Of a stretch of DNA of 64,000 bases, positions 59,198-64,000 are shown piece by piece; position 1 is the stretch's first letter; each line of letters opens with the position of its first letter. The notes under the pieces were generated by a model. That model did not search any database. It was not told the origin of the DNA and worked only from the letters and a program-made list of their open reading frames with translations. The translations under genes and the position numbers were made by a program. The DNA comes from Rahnella woolbedingensis (GTDB lineage Bacteria; Pseudomonadota; Gammaproteobacteria; Enterobacterales; Enterobacteriaceae): assembly GCF_003602095.1 (NCBI RefSeq), contig NZ_RAHH01000019.1, positions 1-64,000 of the forward strand. The letters run 5' to 3'.

Positions 59198-60832
59198 ATG
59201 GATTCGCAACGCAATCTTTTCCTCATCGCTCTGCTGTTCGTGTCTTTCATGATCTGGCAGGCATGGCAAACGGACCACGCTCCGCAACCGGCCAACCAGA
59301 CCACGCAACAGACTGCGAACACTGCAAACGGTGATGCTGCTAACCAGGCTGTTCCTGGTAGCGGTCAGGGCAAATTAATTACAGTTAACAGTGATGTGCT
59401 GTCATTAACAATCAACACCCGTGGCGGCGACATTGAGCAGGCTCTGCTGACTGCTTACCCTACTTCTTTGGGCTCTGACCAGCCTTTCCAGTTACTGGAA
59501 ACCACACCTAATTTCCTCTATCAGGCACAAAGCGGTCTGACAGGTAAAAACGGTCCAGATAATCCGGCTAACGGCGAACGTCCTCTGTTCCAGACCAGCT
59601 CGGATACCTTCACGATGTCTGAAGGCCAGTCTGAACTGCGCATTCCGATGACTTACACGGCGGCAAACGGTGTGATTTACACCAAAACCTTCGTGATCAA
59701 ACGTGGCTCTTATGCGGTGAGCGTTGAATACAACATCAACAACACCACAGCAGCTCCGCTTGAACTGACCCTGTTCGGTCAACTGAAACAAACCACCGAA
59801 TTGCCTAAGCACCGTGATACCGGTAGCAATAACTTTGCTCTGCACACGTTCCGCGGCGCGGCATACTCCTCAAGCGATGACAAATATCAGAAATACGCGT
59901 TCGATAAGAGCGAAGTGCTGAATGTCACCACTCAGGGCGGTTGGGTTGCGATGCTGCAGCAGTACTTTGCGACTGCGTGGATCCCGTCAGCGAAAGACAC
60001 CAACAACTTCTTTACCAGTACCAATAACGGCATTTCTTCGATTGGTTTCAAAGGCACGCCGTTTACCGTTGCACCAGGTGCACAACAACAAGTGGCTTCC
60101 ACCCTGTGGGTCGGCCCTGAGATTCAGGACAAGATGGCAGCCATCGCGCCTCACCTTGACCTGACTGTTGACTACGGTTGGTTATGGTTCATCTCTCAGC
60201 CACTGTTCAAACTGTTGAAATTCATTCAAGGGTTTGTCGGTAACTGGGGCTTCTCGATCATCGTTATCACCTTTATTGTCCGCGGTATCATGTACCCACT
60301 GACCCGCGCTCAGTACACGTCGATGGCGAAAATGCGTATGTTGCAGCCGAAACTGGCCGCCATGCGTGAACGTATCGGTGATGACAAACAGCGCATGAGT
60401 CAGGAAATGATGGCGCTGTATAAGTCTGAGAAAGTGAACCCGCTGGGTGGTTGTCTGCCGCTGGTTATTCAGATGCCAATCTTCCTGGCACTGTATTACA
60501 TGCTGTCTGGTTCCATTGAATTGCGCCACGCGCCATTCATCCTGTGGATCCATGACCTGTCAGCGCAAGACCCGTACTACATTCTGCCGGTCATCATGGG
60601 TCTTACGATGTTCTTCATTCAGAAGATGTCGCCGACGACCGTCACTGACCCGATGCAGCAGAAGATCATGACCTTCATGCCGGTCATCTTCACCGTGTTC
60701 TTCCTGTGGTTCCCGTCTGGTCTGGTGGTGTACTACATTGTCAGTAATACAGTAACCATCCTCCAGCAGCAGCTGATTTATCGCGGGCTGGAAAAACGTG
60801 GCCTGCATAGCCGCGACAAGAAAAAGTCATAA
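59198..60832 (+). CDS. yidC: Membrane protein insertase YidC
   Basis: Inner-membrane insertase and folding factor for Sec-dependent and -independent proteins. It has 544 residues. N-terminal signal-anchor ([19 protein letters not shown]), large periplasmic domain about 25-340, then five conserved C-terminal helices with [18 protein letters not shown] and [20 protein letters not shown]; basic C-tail. Confidence 0.98.
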   Translation: MDSQRNLFLIALLFVSFMIWQAWQTDHAPQPANQTTQQTANTANGDAANQAVPGSGQGKLITVNSDVLSLTINTRGGDIEQALLTAYPTSLGSDQPFQLLETTPNFLYQAQSGLTGKNGPDNPANGERPLFQTSSDTFTMSEGQSELRIPMTYTAANGVIYTKTFVIKRGSYAVSVEYNINNTTAAPLELTLFGQLKQTTELPKHRDTGSNNFALHTFRGAAYSSSDDKYQKYAFDKSEVLNVTTQGGWVAMLQQYFATAWIPSAKDTNNFFTSTNNGISSIGFKGTPFTVAPGAQQQVASTLWVGPEIQDKMAAIAPHLDLTVDYGWLWFISQPLFKLLKFIQGFVGNWGFSIIVITFIVRGIMYPLTRAQYTSMAKMRMLQPKLAAMRERIGDDKQRMSQEMMALYKSEKVNPLGGCLPLVIQMPIFLALYYMLSGSIELRHAPFILWIHDLSAQDPYYILPVIMGLTMFFIQKMSPTTVTDPMQQKIMTFMPVIFTVFFLWFPSGLVVYYIVSNTVTILQQQLIYRGLEKRGLHSRDKKKS

Positions 60833-60887
60833 GTGAATGTCGGGGCGGCTTTCGTCCTGACAGCTAAACTTGATGATTAAAGACAAA

Positions 60888-60910
60888 GGCGGTCATTTTG
60901 ACCGCCTTTT
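60888..60910 (+). terminator. Rho-independent terminator after yidC
   Basis: GGCGGTCA-TTT-TGACCGCC followed by TTTT, 56 bp after the yidC stop and before mnmE. Confidence 0.85.
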
Positions 60911-60946
60911 GCATATCCGTAAAAAGACCCGAAGAGATCAAACGTT

Positions 60947-62311
60947 ATGAGCACCTCAGATACCATCATTGCCCAGGCAACGCCCCCAGGACGCGGTGGT
61001 GTAGGCATTTTGCGCATTTCCGGCCGTGCGGCGCGTGATGTGGCACAGGCTGTCTTAGGTAAACTGCCCAAGCCACGTTATGCCGATTATCTGCCGTTTC
61101 AGGATGCAGACGGCAGCACACTGGATCAGGGTATCGCGCTGTGGTTCCCCGGCCCGAACTCCTTTACCGGTGAAGACGTGCTTGAACTGCAAGGCCACGG
61201 CGGCCCGGTGATCCTGGATCTGCTGCTAAAACGCATCATCGCGCTGGAAAACGTACGTATTGCGCGTCCGGGCGAATTCTCTGAGCGTGCTTTCCTCAAC
61301 GATAAGCTCGATCTGGCGCAGGCCGAGGCGATTGCCGATCTTATCGACGCCAGTTCTGAGCAGGCCGCGCGTTCGGCGGTTAACTCATTACAGGGCGCAT
61401 TCTCGAACCGAATTCATCATCTGGTGGAAGCACTCACTCACCTGCGGATCTTTGTCGAAGCAGCTATCGACTTCCCTGATGAAGAAATCGACTTCCTGTC
61501 TGACGGTAAAATCGAGGCAAAACTCAATACGGTGATGGGTGATCTCGATGCCGTACGTGCTGAAGCGCGTCAGGGCAGTCTGCTGCGTGAAGGGATGAAA
61601 GTGGTGATTGCCGGCCGTCCGAACGCCGGTAAATCCAGCCTGCTGAATGCTCTCGCCGGCCGCGAAGCCGCGATTGTCACCGACATTGCCGGTACCACGC
61701 GTGACGTCTTGCGCGAACATATCCACCTCGACGGGATGCCGTTGCACATCATCGACACAGCCGGTCTACGAGAAGCCAGTGACGAAGTGGAGCGCATTGG
61801 TATCGAACGTGCGTGGAATGAGATTGAACAGGCCGACTTAGTGCTGTTTATGGTCGATGGCACGACAACAGCGGCAACGGAACCTGCAGAGATCTGGCCG
61901 GAGTTTATGGCCCGTCTGCCAGCGACGTTACCCATTGTCGTTGTGCGAAATAAAGCGGATATCACCGGCGAAGCGCTGGGACAAACCCAAGTGAATGGTC
62001 ACTCACTTATCCGCCTTTCCGCACGTACCGGTGATGGCGTGGATTTGCTGCGTGATCATCTCAAACAGGTGATGGGCTTTAATCACAATATGGAAGGGGG
62101 ATTCCTCGCCCGCCGCCGTCATCTGCACGCGCTGGAAGACGCCGCGCAGCATCTGGTTCAGGGTAAAGACCAGCTGCTCGGTGCATGGGCCGGTGAATTA
62201 CTGGCAGAAGAACTGCGTCTGGCACAGCTGTCACTGAGTGAAATCACCGGCGAATTTACGTCAGATGATTTGCTGGGCCGTATTTTCTCAAGCTTCTGTA
62301 TCGGCAAATAA
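60947..62311 (+). CDS. mnmE: tRNA modification GTPase MnmE
   Basis: With MnmG installs the cmnm5 group on wobble uridine of certain tRNAs. It has 454 residues, the E. coli length. N-terminal tetrahydrofolate-binding domain ([16 protein letters not shown]), G domain with [26 protein letters not shown] and NKAD. Ends in the conserved FCIGK, whose cysteine is catalytic. Confidence 0.98.
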   Translation: MSTSDTIIAQATPPGRGGVGILRISGRAARDVAQAVLGKLPKPRYADYLPFQDADGSTLDQGIALWFPGPNSFTGEDVLELQGHGGPVILDLLLKRIIALENVRIARPGEFSERAFLNDKLDLAQAEAIADLIDASSEQAARSAVNSLQGAFSNRIHHLVEALTHLRIFVEAAIDFPDEEIDFLSDGKIEAKLNTVMGDLDAVRAEARQGSLLREGMKVVIAGRPNAGKSSLLNALAGREAAIVTDIAGTTRDVLREHIHLDGMPLHIIDTAGLREASDEVERIGIERAWNEIEQADLVLFMVDGTTTAATEPAEIWPEFMARLPATLPIVVVRNKADITGEALGQTQVNGHSLIRLSARTGDGVDLLRDHLKQVMGFNHNMEGGFLARRRHLHALEDAAQHLVQGKDQLLGAWAGELLAEELRLAQLSLSEITGEFTSDDLLGRIFSSFCIGK

Positions 62312-62332
62312 TTCAGGTTCGATCCGTGATGA

Positions 62333-62369
62333 ATGAGAGTAAGCGAGCAATCACTTACTCTCATTTTTT
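62333..62369 (+). terminator. Rho-independent terminator of mnmE
   Basis: Perfect 11-bp arms ATGAGAGTAAG (62333-62343) and CTTACTCTCAT (62354-62364) then TTTTTT. Confidence 0.88.
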
Positions 62370-62386
62370 AGCTACTTATCTGTTAC

Positions 62387-63700
62387 TTACGGATTTTTAG
62401 GCTCGGCAGGTTTCGTGAGTTTACGTAGTTCTTTCACCTGCGAGACACTGACCGCAGACGCCTGATTCCCCCATCCATTGCGGATAAAGTTCACCACATC
62501 CGCGACCTGCTGATCATCAAGCCGCCATGCAAAGCCTGGCATCGCCAGACCCGTCGGCGCGGCCTGTGTTTTCGGCGCGTGAGAGCCGTTTAACACAATA
62601 TTGATCACCGAAGAGGGGTCATCACTCAGCACTGCCGGGTTCTGCGCCAGTTGCGGGAAGGCATTTTTCTCTCCCTGTCCGCTGGAGAGATGGCAGCCCG
62701 AGCAGTTTTCCAGATAGACCTGTGCACCGGTCTTCGAGACATCCCCTTTCTGCAGAGCCTCAGTGGTACTGTTGTTATTGACCTGCACACCGCCTTTGCC
62801 ATTCGCTGGCAGGGACTTCAGGTACACCGCAATAGCATGACGATCGCTATCGTTCAGATACTGGGTGCTGTCCTGAATCACATCCACCATCGACCCGAAG
62901 GCCGCTGAGCGCTCCGTGTGCCCGCGCCCGAGGAACTGACTGATCTCCTCTTCGTTCCACTGTCCCAGGCCGGTGGTAGCATCACCGCGCAGGTTAGGTG
63001 CATGCCAGCCTTCGAGCGTACCTCCGGTAAGATAATCGCTGTCATTCTGGTCGAGCGCCTTCTCCTGATAGCCAATGCCACGCGGGGTGTGGCAACTGCC
63101 ACAATGGCCTAAGCCCTGAACCAGATAGGCACCCCGGTTCCAGTCAGCGGTCTGCTGCGGATCAGATCGATAGGGCTTTTTCTCCAGGAAGACGCTGTTC
63201 CATACTGCTAACGGCCAGCGCATATTCAGCGGGAACGAAATATCACTGTCCCGGTTCTTCTGATCAACCGCCGGAACCTGATGGATGAAATAGAGATACA
63301 GGTCATGTACATCGGCGTCGGACATTTTGCTAAATGACGGATAAGGCATCGCCGGATAAAGATGATGGCCATCTTTGGCAATCCCCTCACGCAGGGCTTT
63401 GCTGAAATCCTCCTCAGTGTAATTACCGATACCGGTGTTTTTATCCGGTGTGATATTACTCGAGTAGATGGCCCCTACCGGTGTGCTCATTTTCAGGCCA
63501 CCTGCGAAACTTTTGCCTCCGGGCGTAGTGTGGCAGGCCACACAGTCACCGGCACGGGAAAGGTATTCACCCTGTTTAATCTGCGCACTGATGTCGTTGT
63601 TTTCTGCCGCCATAACCTGAGCAGTCAGCGTCATACCGGTCATTCCCAGGCCCAGCCATAATCCGCAGCGCCATAATGAACTCTTGTTTTCTTTGATCAT
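62387..63700 (-). CDS. Triheme cytochrome c subunit of a membrane polyol/gluconate dehydrogenase
   Basis: 437-residue periplasmic c-type cytochrome. Signal peptide about 1-31 ending VMA-AEN. Three heme sites CVACH (53-57), CGSCH (200-204) and CSGCH (333-337), the pattern of the cytochrome subunit of FAD-dependent gluconate-2-, sorbitol- and alcohol dehydrogenases. It passes electrons from the flavoprotein to ubiquinone. Encoded 13 bp after a GMC flavoprotein gene. Which polyol or sugar acid is oxidised cannot be told here; gluconate is favoured because the window also encodes 2-ketogluconate use. Confidence 0.88.
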   Translation of the reverse strand: MIKENKSSLWRCGLWLGLGMTGMTLTAQVMAAENNDISAQIKQGEYLSRAGDCVACHTTPGGKSFAGGLKMSTPVGAIYSSNITPDKNTGIGNYTEEDFSKALREGIAKDGHHLYPAMPYPSFSKMSDADVHDLYLYFIHQVPAVDQKNRDSDISFPLNMRWPLAVWNSVFLEKKPYRSDPQQTADWNRGAYLVQGLGHCGSCHTPRGIGYQEKALDQNDSDYLTGGTLEGWHAPNLRGDATTGLGQWNEEEISQFLGRGHTERSAAFGSMVDVIQDSTQYLNDSDRHAIAVYLKSLPANGKGGVQVNNNSTTEALQKGDVSKTGAQVYLENCSGCHLSSGQGEKNAFPQLAQNPAVLSDDPSSVINIVLNGSHAPKTQAAPTGLAMPGFAWRLDDQQVADVVNFIRNGWGNQASAVSVSQVKELRKLTKPAEPKNP

Positions 63701-63713
63701 GATATCGTCCTGA

Positions 63714-64000
63714 TTATGCCTGAACCAAAGGTCCCGGATGGGCTAAGTACTGAGTACGAATGGCATTGGCGGCAAAATAGGCCAGCGCCCCCACCACGCC
63801 CGTCGGGTTGTAGGCCAGATTCTGCGGAAACGCAGAAGCACCCAGCACAAACAGATTGGGCACATCCCAGCTCTGCAGATATTTGTTCACAACGCTGTTT
63901 TTCGGTGAGTCACCCATGATCGCGCCGCCGGTGATATGCGTAGACTGGTAAGGTTTCACGTCAAAATGGTCGCCGGGTTTTAGCTGACTGACCGACATAC
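63714..64000 (-). CDS. GMC-family dehydrogenase flavoprotein, C-terminal part
   Basis: The frame is open to the window edge, so the gene is cut off; only about 95 C-terminal residues are seen. THITGGAIMGDSPKNSVVNKYLQ and NLFVLGASAFPQNLAYNPTGVVGALAYFAANAIR are the GMC oxidoreductase C-terminal signature with the active-site His (HITGG) and Asn (NPTG). Typical of the large subunit of gluconate 2-dehydrogenase-type complexes. Same strand and tightly linked to the cytochrome c gene; a small (gamma) subunit would be expected beyond the window. Confidence 0.85.
   Translation of the reverse strand, partial: MSVSQLKPGDHFDVKPYQSTHITGGAIMGDSPKNSVVNKYLQSWDVPNLFVLGASAFPQNLAYNPTGVVGALAYFAANAIRTQYLAHPGPLVQA

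Overview
The window looks like chromosomal DNA of a gammaproteobacterium of the order Enterobacterales, most likely the Yersiniaceae (Rahnella, Ewingella or Rouxiella-like). The housekeeping proteins are near-identical in length and motif to Escherichia coli, and the dnaA-dnaN-recF-gyrB / rpmH-rnpA-yidD-yidC-mnmE arrangement is the enteric one. The sugar-oxidation and 2-ketogluconate genes point to a plant- or food-associated relative rather than E. coli. The genus is inferred; no 16S gene is present. I saw no rRNA, tRNA, CRISPR array or intact insertion sequence.

Layout. 1-9.8 kb: aldB, a yibF-type GST, the aerobic formate dehydrogenase operon fdoGHI-fdhE (minus strand), divergent fdhD, then Fur-type sodA. 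FdoG carries cysteine where E. coli has selenocysteine. 9.9-14.6 kb is an accessory patch: an AT-rich orphan gene whose C-terminus resembles RelE/ParE-type RNases, a Tsr-like chemoreceptor ending in NWETF, and a two-gene module of a DNA-binding protein plus a Doc/Fic toxin frameshifted at a run of seven G. 14.6-18.1 kb: yiiM, yibL, and a MocR-type regulator divergent from a LysE-type exporter.

18.1-28.3 kb holds two hexitol PTS loci on the minus strand: mtlA-mtlD-mtlR behind four CRP-like sites, and cmtB-cmtA-yggP-yggD-yggC behind a perfect 12-bp inverted repeat. A DsbA/ScsC-like oxidoreductase lies between them. 28.5-37.1 kb: yiaF, an intergenic stretch packed with hairpins, glyQS, a GDSL autotransporter esterase, tag-yiaC and yiaD.

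37.2-46.2 kb contains two carbohydrate cassettes: an alpha-galactoside unit (LacI regulator, palindromic operator, GH36 alpha-galactosidase, LacY-family symporter), and a 2-ketogluconate unit (PtxS-like regulator, operator, KguE-like, KguT-like, GhrB). At 62.4-64 kb the window ends in a triheme cytochrome c and the C-terminus of a GMC flavoprotein, the signature of a periplasmic gluconate/polyol dehydrogenase. Together these suggest periplasmic oxidation to 2-ketogluconate, uptake by the KguT-like carrier, and reduction to gluconate by GhrB.

46.3-62.3 kb is conserved core: avtA, heat-shock ibpA/ibpB with a sigma-32 promoter and ROSE-like leaders, yidQ, yidR, yidA, gyrB-recF-dnaN-dnaA, a 0.7-kb divergent control region with DnaA boxes and ten GATC sites, and rpmH-rnpA-yidD-yidC-mnmE.

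The strongest leads for something undescribed are the orphan RelE-like protein, the poly-G-interrupted Doc module, and the hairpin-rich intergenic element upstream of yiaF.
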